64,000 bases of DNA. Source: Acidobacteriota bacterium (GTDB lineage: Bacteria; Acidobacteriota; Holophagae; Holophagales; Holophagaceae). The notes below the pieces were generated by a model, which made no database searches, had not been told where the DNA came from, and saw nothing but the letters and a program-made list of their open reading frames with translations. The DNA is taken from NCBI GenBank assembly GCA_016195985.1, contig JACPYP010000007.1, positions 1-64,000 on the forward strand, written 5' to 3'. Made by a program: the position numbers and the translations under genes. Shown here piece by piece: positions 42,105 to 51,712 of the stretch (position 1 is the first letter of the stretch; every line of letters begins with the position of its first letter).

Positions 42105-44483
42105 TCATTCGCTTCGCAGGGCCTCGGCGGGTTGGACCCGCAGGGCTTGAAGGGCGGGCGCCAGGCTGGCAAGGGTGGCCATGAGGGCCAGGCCGGCCAG
42201 GGTGAGAAGCAGGGAAGCGGGGTCCTGGGGCTGAAGTTTCAGGAGCAGGTCTTCCAGGACCCGACGCCCCGCGAAGGCCAGCATCAGTCCCAGGCCCAGG
42301 CCGACCCCCACCGGGGCGATGGCTTGGCGCAGCACTTCGAGGACCACGTGGCGGGCCTCGGCTCCCACGGCGCGGCGAATGGCCCACTCCTTCCGCCGCG
42401 AGGCTGCCAGGTAGGCCAGGACACTGTAGAGGCCGAAGCCCGCCAGCAGGAGGGCCACCTGGGTGAACCCCATCAGCAACAGAATGGTTCCCCGCAGGGT
42501 GGCGGTCTGGGTCTGGGCCAGGGCATCAAAAGCGTCGAGCTTGGCGATCCGCCAGCCGGGAAGGTTCGGAGGCAGATCCTTCCGCAGGCGGTCCATGAGC
42601 GCCTGCGTCGATCCTCCACCCCACACCCACAGGGAAAGGCTGGACCTGGAACCTGGAATCGCATGGAAATAAAGCCGCGGGGCGCTGCGCCCCTCCTGGG
42701 TTTGTGGACGCACCGCCCCAGCCACGCCGATCACCTCCAGGGGCTGCATCCGGCCGACCTGGCTGAGGATGCGTCCACCCACCGCGTTCCCTTCGGGGAA
42801 GTGGGCACGGGCCAGGGTGTCGTCGATGATCACGACGTCTTCGCTGTCCCCAGCCCGAAAATCGCGGCCCTGGCGAAGGGGAATGCCCAGGGTGCGGAAG
42901 TGATCCCCACTCACCCATTCGCAGACGGATTCGCCTTTGGAGGGCTCTCCCGCGGCCCTGGGCACCTCGAAGTTGTTCACCCCGCTGTCCTGCTCCCAGG
43001 GGAGCCAGCCGCCGCTGGAGGCACTCTGCACGCCGGGGAACTGGCGCACCTGAGCCAGCAGCCGCTCGGCTTCCAGGGGTGGCGCACCCTTCTCCGCCTT
43101 CAGCACCACGCGGACGCGGCCCTGGGTCTCGAAGCCTGGGTGTTGGGACTGAAGCAGGCGCAGGGAGCGGATGCTCAGAATGGCGAAAAAGAGGAGGCTG
43201 ACCGCCAGGGCGACCTCCAACGCCACCAGGGCGCGGGTCCCAGGGCCTTGGCGGGGGCTGCTGCGATCGCTGGAGAGGCCCGCCAGAGCCGCGTGGCGGG
43301 TCAACCGCCAGGCGGCGAGTCCGGCCGCGCCCAGGGTGGCCAGACTCGCCAGAACCGCCAGGACGCCCAGGGTGGCCCATCCCGGGGCCAGACCCTTCAG
43401 CTGAGGGACGAGGCTGGGCAGAAGGGCCAGCAGCATATGGATCAGGGCAGGCTGGAGGGCCAGCGCCAGCAGGGCACCCCCGCTGGCGAGAATCGCGCCC
43501 TCCAGCAGGAAGGATCCGATCAGGGTCCCCCGTCCGGCACCGAGGGCCAGGCGGAGCGCGGTTTCGCGGCTTCGGCGCAATCCACGCACCAGCATCAGGT
43601 TGGCGACGTTGGCGCAGGCGATGAGCAGTATGAGCAGGGTGATGCCTTGGATGAGCAGGCCGGTGGCCCTCCCGTGGGCCACCAGCACCTCACGCAGGGG
43701 ACGCAGCCTCGGGAGCGCCATGCCCTTTTTGAACCAGGGGGGCAGGGGCAGGGTTTCCTCCAGACGGGTCAGCTCCACGCCGGCCTCCTGGAGCGTGCGG
43801 CCCGGCGCGAGGCGGGCCACCATGCGCACATGGCCCCCCGCACGTCGCTGGGCCTCGGCATCGGGAAGGGCCAGGGGCCTGAGCAGACCGTCATCCAGGG
43901 TCGGGAACAGGGAACTGCGGAGGCTGGGCAGCACACCCACCACGCGCACAGGCGTGTCATCCATGCGGATGGTGCGTCCCACAATCGACGGATCGCCGGC
44001 AAAAGTCCGCTTCCAAAGGGCCTCACCCAACAGCGCCACGGGCTCGCCGCCCGGGCGATCCTCCTCCTTCAGGAAGGCCCGCCCTTGAAGGGGCCGGACG
44101 CCCAGGGTCGCCAGCAGATCCCAGCTGGCCCGTTGCAGGGGAACGGGCAGGTCGCCCCCGTCCTGGGTCAGGATGCCCTGTTCGGGATACAGGAAGAGCC
44201 CTGCGCTGGAGAAGGCATGGGCCTGCTCCCGGTAGAGCAAGGCATCGGGGGGACACAGTCCGATGGCCAGGCTCCCCGGATCCTGACTGGACACGGATTC
44301 CACATAGACGAGCCCATCGACTTGCGCCGCGGGCAGCGGGTGCAGGAGGAGGCGGTCCAGCAGGGTGGCGCCCACCGCGGCGGCCCCCAGCCCCAGGGTG
44401 AGGAGGGCCAGGGTCGTCGCCGTGAAGCCGGGGGCGCGGAGCAGGCCGCGCAGGGTGCTGCGGAGTTCAGACAGGATGGACAT
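42105..44483 (-). CDS. ADOP-type ABC permease (copy A)
   Basis: 792 residues with two tandem MacB_PCD plus FtsX units, about eight membrane helices. TM1 lies near 18-40 and the first FtsX region carries ACANVANLMLVRGLRRSRETA. The second FtsX region carries ASRRKEWAIRRAVGAE, a variant of the usual TREIGIRMALGA. The first helix lacks the family's GxGAN motif (it reads LGLGAAAVGATLL). It is the most divergent of the A-E copies and the last complete one before the remnant and the two-component genes. ATG 44483 is used; the open frame to 45098 runs into the previous gene. Confidence 0.92.
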   Translation of the reverse strand: MSILSELRSTLRGLLRAPGFTATTLALLTLGLGAAAVGATLLDRLLLHPLPAAQVDGLVYVESVSSQDPGSLAIGLCPPDALLYREQAHAFSSAGLFLYPEQGILTQDGGDLPVPLQRASWDLLATLGVRPLQGRAFLKEEDRPGGEPVALLGEALWKRTFAGDPSIVGRTIRMDDTPVRVVGVLPSLRSSLFPTLDDGLLRPLALPDAEAQRRAGGHVRMVARLAPGRTLQEAGVELTRLEETLPLPPWFKKGMALPRLRPLREVLVAHGRATGLLIQGITLLILLIACANVANLMLVRGLRRSRETALRLALGAGRGTLIGSFLLEGAILASGGALLALALQPALIHMLLALLPSLVPQLKGLAPGWATLGVLAVLASLATLGAAGLAAWRLTRHAALAGLSSDRSSPRQGPGTRALVALEVALAVSLLFFAILSIRSLRLLQSQHPGFETQGRVRVVLKAEKGAPPLEAERLLAQVRQFPGVQSASSGGWLPWEQDSGVNNFEVPRAAGEPSKGESVCEWVSGDHFRTLGIPLRQGRDFRAGDSEDVVIIDDTLARAHFPEGNAVGGRILSQVGRMQPLEVIGVAGAVRPQTQEGRSAPRLYFHAIPGSRSSLSLWVWGGGSTQALMDRLRKDLPPNLPGWRIAKLDAFDALAQTQTATLRGTILLLMGFTQVALLLAGFGLYSVLAYLAASRRKEWAIRRAVGAEARHVVLEVLRQAIAPVGVGLGLGLMLAFAGRRVLEDLLLKLQPQDPASLLLTLAGLALMATLASLAPALQALRVQPAEALRSE

Positions 44484-44530
44484 GGGTGAGCTTTCTGGGA
44501 TGGGAACCGGCGGTGCAGGTGGAACGCGCT

Positions 44531-46909
44531 TCACTCGGATCGCAGCGCTTCCGCTGGATCCACGCGGGCGGCGCGGAGGGCGGGAAGGAGGCAGGCCACC
44601 AGGCCCGCGGCAAGCAGCGTCAGCGCGCTGAAGGCCAGATTCTCCGCCTCCACTTGCGGCAGTCCCGGCCAGCGGAGGTGCAGCAGGCGCATGGAGCACC
44701 AGACCGAGGCCAGGCCCAGGGCGAGGCCCAGCCCCAGCAGCCGCAGGCCCCTGCCCATGACGCTGGCCAGGAGGTGGCGCGCCGTGGCGCCCAGGGCCGC
44801 GCGGATGCCCATGTCGCGCCGCCTCAATGCCACGTGCAGGTTGAGGGCGGCCCAGAGGCCGAAGCAGGCCAGCAGGAGAGAACCCGCGCCCAGCAATCCC
44901 AGCAGGCGCATGTTCTGATGTTCCTGGTGCAGCGTGGCCGCCACGTGATCTCCCAAGGTGAGGATCCGGCTTGGCTCCGCGCCCGGCTTTTCCAGGGCCA
45001 GCGCGTCCTTCATCCGCGCCATCAGGGCCTGGGCATTGCCCCGGCCCTGCACCAGGAGGCAGCATTGCTCCATCTGCAGCCACTGGGGCGTGAGCCACAA
45101 CATGGGCAGATGGAAATCGGGATCGGGACGCATGCGGTGGTCGGCCACCACGCCCACCACCTCCACGGGGGTCTTGCCGCCGAAATGGATCATCCGGCCC
45201 GCGGCGGGGCCGTGGGGGAAGAAACGCCGGGCGAGGCTTTCGTTGAGGATCACCTTGTCCTGCCCATCGAGGTCGCTGAATTCCCGCCCCTCGATCACCG
45301 CCACGCCAAGGGCGCGGAACCAGTCCCCGCCCACCACGGCGCCCGGAAAGTTCTCGGTTCCGGTGCGCTCGCCGCCCTGGACCCCGAAGGTGAAGCGGAA
45401 GCTGCCCATGGGCGCGCTGACTCCCCGGGCCGCAGAGGCCACCTCGGGCATGGCGCGCAGCCGCGCCAGCAGGCGGTCGGGAAGGCCCGGATCATTCTTG
45501 GTGCTGAAGGTCATGAAGGCCCGCTGCGCCGTGGGATAGCCAGTCCGGGCCGCGCTCCGGAAAGCCCCCAGGGCCACGCTGGCGGCCGCCAGGAGCGCCA
45601 AGGAAAGCGCCACCTGAGCGGCCACGAAGGCGCCTCCGCCCGCCGGGGTTCCAGCCCCGTGGCTCCGGGAACCCAGGACCCGGGCCGGATCCAGATGCCG
45701 CGCCCTCAGCAGCGGCGCCAGGGCCGCCAGCAGGAGCGAGAGGCCGGTGAGCCCCAGGCCCAGGGCCAGAATGCGGCCGTCCAGAACCGGCAGATGCCCC
45801 CCCACGGGAACTGTCTGCCCCGGGCTGAGCATCAGGCTCCGCGCCAGGAAGAGCCCCGACCCCAGAGCCACTGGAGCGGCCATGGCGGCCAGCCACAGGG
45901 CCTCCGCCAGCAGGGGTGCCATCAGCTGCTTGCCCCCCGCCCCCAGGGCGCTGCGGGTGGCGAGTTCCTTCTCGCGGCGCGCCGCCCGGGCCGCGAACAG
46001 GCCCGAGGCGCCCACGATGGCGAGCAGCAGGGCCAGGCCCGAGGCGATGAGGAGCAGGCTCCGCTGGGGCAGCACCCGATTCAGCACCTTCTGTTCGGAG
46101 GCATCCAGGCCCTCCAGGGCGAAGCGTTTTCCGCCATCGGGGGCCGTGGCCAGAACACGGCTCGCGGCGTCCAGGGCGGCCTGCGCCTCGGTCCGGGTGG
46201 CCCCGGGCTTCAACCGGGCGCTGACGAGAAAGCCCGGGTAGCGCCGGCTTTGAAGCAGGTCCCTCGACACGCCGCCCAGTTGGATGCCGGACGCCAACGG
46301 CAGCCACAGGTCTTCCTTCTGCCCCAGCTCCAGGCCCTCGAACCCGGCGGGGCCCACGCCCACCACCGTCAGGGGCACGGGGCATCCCTCCGCCCGCAGC
46401 GAAGCCCCGAGGATGGCTGGATCGCCATGGAAGGCCGTGCGCCAGAGGTGGTGGCTGAGAACCATCACTGGGGCGCCAGAGGCCTCCTCCTCCGCCGTGA
46501 AGGCCCGGCCCAGGGAAGGCCGGAGCCCCAGCACGCGGAACCAGCCCGGCCCCACCAGCGGGGCCGAAGCCGCGACCCTGCGGTCGCCCAGGCTCAGGAT
46601 GAGATCATCCCGGTCGTTGAAGGAGGTGGCCATGCCCGCGAAGGGGCCCGGGCTGTCCCTCAGCTCCTCGGCCTGGGGATAGGACATCCGCCAGAGCGCC
46701 TTCTCCCCTTTGAGCGCCTCCTTGACCAGCACCAGGCTGTCCCGGTCTTCCACGGGCAGGGGCCTCAGCAGCACGGTGGAGAGAATGGCGTGCAGCGCCA
46801 CATTGGCCCCCAGTCCGAGCCCCAGCACCAGCACGATGGGAAGGGTGAATCCGGGCGCACGGAGGAGGGCGCGCAAAGACTGCCGGAAGAGGAGAAAGAG
46901 GTTGGACAT
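44531..46909 (-). CDS. ADOP-type ABC permease (copy B)
   Basis: 792 residues. The N-terminal motif is FRQSLRALLRAPGFTLPIV then LGLGLGANVALHAIL. First FtsX region: GLFAARAARREKELATRSALGAG; second: GLWAALNLHVALRRRDMGIRAALGAT. The C-terminus is AEALRSE. It is closely related to copy C, including a nearly identical stretch coding for VADHRMRPDPDFHLPM in both. The start lies four bases after the copy C stop, with GCGAG before it in the C terminal codons. Copies of this type normally act in mechanotransmission ABC systems rather than pumping across the inner membrane. Confidence 0.94.
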   Translation of the reverse strand: MSNLFLLFRQSLRALLRAPGFTLPIVLVLGLGLGANVALHAILSTVLLRPLPVEDRDSLVLVKEALKGEKALWRMSYPQAEELRDSPGPFAGMATSFNDRDDLILSLGDRRVAASAPLVGPGWFRVLGLRPSLGRAFTAEEEASGAPVMVLSHHLWRTAFHGDPAILGASLRAEGCPVPLTVVGVGPAGFEGLELGQKEDLWLPLASGIQLGGVSRDLLQSRRYPGFLVSARLKPGATRTEAQAALDAASRVLATAPDGGKRFALEGLDASEQKVLNRVLPQRSLLLIASGLALLLAIVGASGLFAARAARREKELATRSALGAGGKQLMAPLLAEALWLAAMAAPVALGSGLFLARSLMLSPGQTVPVGGHLPVLDGRILALGLGLTGLSLLLAALAPLLRARHLDPARVLGSRSHGAGTPAGGGAFVAAQVALSLALLAAASVALGAFRSAARTGYPTAQRAFMTFSTKNDPGLPDRLLARLRAMPEVASAARGVSAPMGSFRFTFGVQGGERTGTENFPGAVVGGDWFRALGVAVIEGREFSDLDGQDKVILNESLARRFFPHGPAAGRMIHFGGKTPVEVVGVVADHRMRPDPDFHLPMLWLTPQWLQMEQCCLLVQGRGNAQALMARMKDALALEKPGAEPSRILTLGDHVAATLHQEHQNMRLLGLLGAGSLLLACFGLWAALNLHVALRRRDMGIRAALGATARHLLASVMGRGLRLLGLGLALGLASVWCSMRLLHLRWPGLPQVEAENLAFSALTLLAAGLVACLLPALRAARVDPAEALRSE

Positions 46910-46913
46910 GGTG

Positions 46914-49313
46914 TCACTCGCTTCGCAAAGCTTCCGCCGGATTCACCCGGGCGGCGCGGAGGGCGGGCAGGAGGCAGGCCAGCAGGCCCGTGGCGGTGAG
47001 CGCCCCCATGGCCGCGAGCAAATCCAGCGGCGAGACGGCCGGAAGCCCTGACCACCGGGCCGAAGCCACGCGAGCCAGCAGCGCGATCAACACGCCACCC
47101 GCCGCCAAGCCCAGAACCAGCAGCCGGGTGCCCAGGCCCAGCACCCGCTGGGCCAGCTGCCGCGCCGTGGCGCCGAGGGCCATGCGGATGGCCAGTTCCC
47201 GGCCACGCAATGCCACCTGCAGGTTGAGGGCGGCCCAGAGGCCGAAGCAGGCCAGCATCAGCGATCCCAGCCCCAGGCTGCCCAGCAGACGCACGTTCTG
47301 GTGCTCGTGATGGAGGGTGGCCGCCACATGATCTTCCAGCGTGATCACCTTTCCGGGCTCGAGGTTGGGAGCCTCCTGGCGGAGCGCCTCCCGGAGCCGC
47401 GCCGCCACCTGCCGCCCGGACCCGGAACCCGCGGCCAGGATCCAGAATTGCCCCGTGGGGATGTCCGCCAGGTAGGCGTCGGAGAGCCAGATCATGGGCA
47501 GGTGGAAATCGGGATCGGGGCGCATGCGGTGGTCCGCCGCCACGCCGATCACATCGTAGGACTGATCAGATCCGCTTGTCAGCTTCCGCCCCACGGCATC
47601 GCCTTCAGGGAAGAAGCGGCGGGCCAGGGTTTCGTTCAGAATGACCGGCCCATGCCCGTCGCCGTCCCGGAAGCCCCGGCCCTGAGCCAGGGGCACGCCC
47701 AGCGCCTGAAACCAATCCGGCCCCACCAGGCAGGCCGGAAGGAAGAGTGTCTCGGCCCGGTCGCCGCCCGAAAGGCTGAAGGTCGCCCGGCCGCTGGCAT
47801 CCAGGGGCGCCACGATGCCCCGCGCCGCCACCGTGATCTGGGGCATGGCGCGCAGCCGCGCCAGCACGCGCTGGCTCAGGGCCCGGTCCTCGCCGGCATC
47901 CGCGGACAGCATGGCGCGGTGCGCGGTGGGATAGCCGGTCTTGGCCGCCCGGCGGAAGGCCCCCAAGGCCATGCTCGACGCCACGAGCAGCAACAACGAG
48001 AGCGCCACCTGGGCGGCCACGAACCATCCGCCGCCCTGGCGGGTATGGCCGCGCCCGCCCTGCCCTGCGATGGCACGGGTCAGGTCCATGCGCCGCACCC
48101 GCAGCAGGGGGATCAGGGCCGCCGCCATGAGCGCCGCCAGGCTCAGGCCCACGCCGAAGGCGAGCAGGCGGGCATCCAGCGCGGGCAGCAGGAAGGCCTG
48201 GGAGGCCGCCTCGCCGGGCTTGAGCATGAAGCGCCGCGCCAGCGCGAGGCCTGAACCCAGCGCCACCGGGGCGGCCAGCATCGCCAGCAGCAGGGCCTCC
48301 AGCAGCTGGACACGCAACAGGTTTCCCAGGCTGGCCCCCAGCGCGCAGCGGGTGGCCAATTCCCGTTCGCGGCGCGCGGCGCGGGCCGCGAACAGCCCCG
48401 AGGCCGCCACCACCGCCAGGAACAGCGCCATCCCCGCCGCCAGAAGAAGCAGCGAACGCTGAGGCAGCACCAGGTCCAACAGATCCCGTTCGGCCTTGGA
48501 GGGATCCACCGCCACGTAGCGGCGGCCGGAATTGGATTCGGGATGGAGCTTGGCCTGAAGCGCGCTGACGCTTTCCAGGGCCGTCCGGGCCTGGGCGAGG
48601 CTGAGGCCGGGCTTCAGCCGGACCAGCACCTGGAAGGCCGGCATGTCCCGGCTGGTGAAGAACCCCGGCGGCAGGTTGGGAGCCAGCTTCGGGAGGGACT
48701 TCAGCGGCATCCAGCAATCCTCCCGCCGGCCCAGCTCCAGGCCCTCGAAACCGGCCGGACCCACCCCCACCACGGTGACCGGCTGGTTCCGGTCGCCCAT
48801 GGGGAGGGCGCGGCCAAGGATGCCGGGATCCGCGTGGAAGGCCGTCTTCCACAAACGATGGCTCAGGACGACCACGGAGGCCCCCGAGGCCTCTTCATCG
48901 GGCGTGAATCCGCGCCCCTGGCTCATGCGCAGGCCCAGCAGCGCCTGCCAGCCCGCCCCCACCATGGGAACCCGCACCGGCAGCTTGCGGTCCCCCACGG
49001 GCAGCGTGGAGTCCGAATCCATCACCACGGGCACCATCCCCGCGAACGGGGAGACGGAGGCCGCCAAGTCCTCGGCCTGGGGCAGGGAGAGATTCTCCAG
49101 CCCCCGCTCCCCTTTCTTCTCCAGGCGGAGGGTGGCCAGGCTCTCCCGGTCCGCCACCGGGAGCGGACGGAGGAGGATGGTCTGCAGGATGGCGTGGAGC
49201 GCCACATTGGCGCCCAGGCCGAGCCCCAGCACCAGCACGATGGGCACCGTGAATCCGGGCGAGCGGAAGAGGGCCCGCAGGGCCTGGCGGAGGATGGGGA
49301 CGAGGTTCAACAT
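46914..49313 (-). CDS. ADOP-type ABC permease (copy C)
   Basis: 799 residues with LRQALRALFRSPGFTVPIV at the start, GLFAARAARRERELATRCALGA in the first FtsX region and ACFGLWAALNLQVALRGRELA in the second. It is the nearest relative of copy B. The ATG is preceded by CGGAG supplied by the last Ser-Glu codons of copy D, and the copy D stop lies four bases before it. Confidence 0.94.
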   Translation of the reverse strand: MLNLVPILRQALRALFRSPGFTVPIVLVLGLGLGANVALHAILQTILLRPLPVADRESLATLRLEKKGERGLENLSLPQAEDLAASVSPFAGMVPVVMDSDSTLPVGDRKLPVRVPMVGAGWQALLGLRMSQGRGFTPDEEASGASVVVLSHRLWKTAFHADPGILGRALPMGDRNQPVTVVGVGPAGFEGLELGRREDCWMPLKSLPKLAPNLPPGFFTSRDMPAFQVLVRLKPGLSLAQARTALESVSALQAKLHPESNSGRRYVAVDPSKAERDLLDLVLPQRSLLLLAAGMALFLAVVAASGLFAARAARRERELATRCALGASLGNLLRVQLLEALLLAMLAAPVALGSGLALARRFMLKPGEAASQAFLLPALDARLLAFGVGLSLAALMAAALIPLLRVRRMDLTRAIAGQGGRGHTRQGGGWFVAAQVALSLLLLVASSMALGAFRRAAKTGYPTAHRAMLSADAGEDRALSQRVLARLRAMPQITVAARGIVAPLDASGRATFSLSGGDRAETLFLPACLVGPDWFQALGVPLAQGRGFRDGDGHGPVILNETLARRFFPEGDAVGRKLTSGSDQSYDVIGVAADHRMRPDPDFHLPMIWLSDAYLADIPTGQFWILAAGSGSGRQVAARLREALRQEAPNLEPGKVITLEDHVAATLHHEHQNVRLLGSLGLGSLMLACFGLWAALNLQVALRGRELAIRMALGATARQLAQRVLGLGTRLLVLGLAAGGVLIALLARVASARWSGLPAVSPLDLLAAMGALTATGLLACLLPALRAARVNPAEALRSE

Positions 49314-49317
49314 GGCA

Positions 49318-51708
49318 TCACTCCGAACGCAGGGCCATGGCCGGATCCACCCGCGCGGCGCGCAGGGCTGGGATGAGGCAAGCCATCAGGCCGATGAGGC
49401 CGAGCGTGGCGAGCACCAGCATATGAGTGACCGGATCCTGCGCGGTGACGCCGTAAAGCTGGGACTGCAAGAGGCGCCCCAACAGAAGGGCGGTGCCAAG
49501 GCCCAACAGGAGACCCAGGCCCAGGGTCCGCACGCCCTGGCTGATGATGAGATGCAGCACGTCCCGGATCTGCGCCCCCAGGGCCATGCGGATGCCGATC
49601 TCCCGCGTGCGCTGCGCCACCAGGAAACTGGTCACGCCGTAGACGCCGACGGCGGAAAGCAGCAGGGCCACCAGCCCGAAGGCGCCGAAAAGCACGCCCT
49701 GGGCCCGGTACTCGCTCATGTCCTGTTCGATGAGGGCGGGCATGGGGCGCACTTGGGACAGGGGCAAGTCCGGATCCAGCTCGCGCAGGGCGGCCTTGAG
49801 CCCGGGGGTAAGGGCCTCGGGCGCGGCCTCTCCCCGAAGGGTGAGGGTGAAGAAGCTGAGGGTTCCGCCATCGGGGTTCATCATGGGCAGGTAGAGCTGA
49901 GGCCCTGGTGCTTCCGAAATACGGCGCGTGTGCACATTGCCAGCCACCCCCACGATGCTCAGCCAGGGGCCGTCGCTGCCGTTGAAGGAGACCCGGTGCC
50001 CCGTGGGATCCTGGCTCGGCCAGTGGCGATTGGCGAAGGCCGCCGACACCACGGCCACGCCGCCCTCCTGGCCCTGGAAGGCACGCCCGCGCAGCAGGGG
50101 AATGCCCATGGTCTCGAAGAAGGCCGGCGTGATTTCGAGCACCTGCGTGTGCGGGCTTTCGCCATCACCCGATTGGCCGTCGAGCAGGTAGGTGGAGGTG
50201 CTGGTGCTGCCGCCGAGAGGAAGGGTGTCCACTGCGGCGACGGATGCCACGCCCGGGCTCTGCTGGGCGCGATGAATGAGGTGATCCAGAAACTCGCGCT
50301 GCCGTTGGGGCGTGCCGTACTTGGTGCGGGGCAGCGCGATGCCCGCCGTGAGCACCCGGTCTGATTGGAAGCCGGGGTTCACCTGCTGCAACACCGAGAG
50401 GCTTCGAATCATGAGGCCCGCGCCCGCGAGCAGGGTGGTGGCCAGGGCCACCTCCGCCGTGACGAGGGCGCGGCGCAGGCGTTTCTGGGCGTGGCCGGTG
50501 CCCTTCGCGCCCTCTCTCAGACTGGCTTCCAGGTTCACACGGCTGGCCTGCCAGGCCGGCAAAAGGGCGAAAAGGAACACCGAGAGGAAGGCGGTGGTGA
50601 GACTGATGGCCACCATGGGGCCGTCCAGGGCCGGCCCGTCCATGGGCGAGCGGGGAATGAGGGTCAGCAGCCCCACCATGGCATAGCGGGCCAGCACCAA
50701 CCCGGCGAGGGCCCCGAACAAGGCCAGCAGCGCCCCTTCGGCCAGCATCTGGGCCACGAGCTGGTGGCGGCCCGCGCCGAGGGCCGCCCGGATGGAGATG
50801 TCCCGCTCCCGGGCCGCGTTTCGGGCCAGGAGGAGGTTGGCCACGTTGCCGCAGGCAATGAGCAGCACGAAGAGCACCGCCCCCATGAGCGCGAAGAGCA
50901 CGGGGCGGGCGTTGCGGGTGGCCTCCTCCTGCACGGACACCACCTTGCCCTGGTAGCCCGCATCGTTATTCGGATAGGCGGCGGCCAGGCGCTGGATGAT
51001 GCCATGGACCTCCTGCTGGGCCGCCTTGGGATCCACCCCGGGCTTCAGGCGCCCGAGGCCCCCCAGAAAGTGCGAGCCCCGCTGATCCAGCTGGTTCGGA
51101 GCCAGGCGCAAAGGAACGAACACCTCGGAGTTTCCGACCTGGTAGGGCACGCGGAAACCCTCGGGCATCACGCCCGCCACGGGCACGTCCTCGCCGTCCA
51201 GGCGGATGGACCGGCCCACCACGGACGGATCGGCGCCGAAGCGCCGCTTCCAGAAACCGTGAGTGAGGATCACGGCCTTGGGCCCTCCCTGCGCGCCTTC
51301 CTCGGCCGTGAAGGCCCGCCCCAGGAACGGCCGCACGCCCGCCACATCGAAGAAGCGCCACGTCACGCGCCCTGAGCGGACCCGCTCGGGATCGCCATCC
51401 CCCGTGAGGTTCACCGAACCGCTCGCCACCGCGGCCAGGGCCGAGAAGGACTGGACTTCCCGCTCCACATCCAGGTAGTCCGGCCAGGAGAAATTGTCGA
51501 AGCCCACGTCCTTGAACTCGGTCACCACCATCACCCGCGAAGGCTCGGGCAAGTTCATGGCGCGCAGCAGGCGCCGCTCCATGAGGCTGAAGACCGTGGT
51601 GTTCGCGCCGATGCCAAGCCCCAGGGTCAGGATGACCGTCAGGCTGAAGGCCGGTGTGCGCAGGAGGCTGCGAAAGGCCCAGCGGAGATAGAACAAAGGG
51701 GTGGTCAT
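49318..51708 (-). CDS. ADOP-type ABC permease (copy D)
   Basis: 796 residues. First FtsX region: CGNVANLLLARNAARERDISIRAALGAG; second: GVYGVTSFLVAQRTREIGIRMALGAQ, both close to the family consensus. The first half starts FRSLLRTPAFSLTVILTLGLGIGANT. The C-terminus is AMALRSE, and its Ser-Glu-stop codons form the ribosome-binding site for copy C. Its own start uses the same arrangement from copy E. Confidence 0.95.
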   Translation of the reverse strand: MTTPLFYLRWAFRSLLRTPAFSLTVILTLGLGIGANTTVFSLMERRLLRAMNLPEPSRVMVVTEFKDVGFDNFSWPDYLDVEREVQSFSALAAVASGSVNLTGDGDPERVRSGRVTWRFFDVAGVRPFLGRAFTAEEGAQGGPKAVILTHGFWKRRFGADPSVVGRSIRLDGEDVPVAGVMPEGFRVPYQVGNSEVFVPLRLAPNQLDQRGSHFLGGLGRLKPGVDPKAAQQEVHGIIQRLAAAYPNNDAGYQGKVVSVQEEATRNARPVLFALMGAVLFVLLIACGNVANLLLARNAARERDISIRAALGAGRHQLVAQMLAEGALLALFGALAGLVLARYAMVGLLTLIPRSPMDGPALDGPMVAISLTTAFLSVFLFALLPAWQASRVNLEASLREGAKGTGHAQKRLRRALVTAEVALATTLLAGAGLMIRSLSVLQQVNPGFQSDRVLTAGIALPRTKYGTPQRQREFLDHLIHRAQQSPGVASVAAVDTLPLGGSTSTSTYLLDGQSGDGESPHTQVLEITPAFFETMGIPLLRGRAFQGQEGGVAVVSAAFANRHWPSQDPTGHRVSFNGSDGPWLSIVGVAGNVHTRRISEAPGPQLYLPMMNPDGGTLSFFTLTLRGEAAPEALTPGLKAALRELDPDLPLSQVRPMPALIEQDMSEYRAQGVLFGAFGLVALLLSAVGVYGVTSFLVAQRTREIGIRMALGAQIRDVLHLIISQGVRTLGLGLLLGLGTALLLGRLLQSQLYGVTAQDPVTHMLVLATLGLIGLMACLIPALRAARVDPAMALRSE

Positions 51709-51712
51709 GGCA

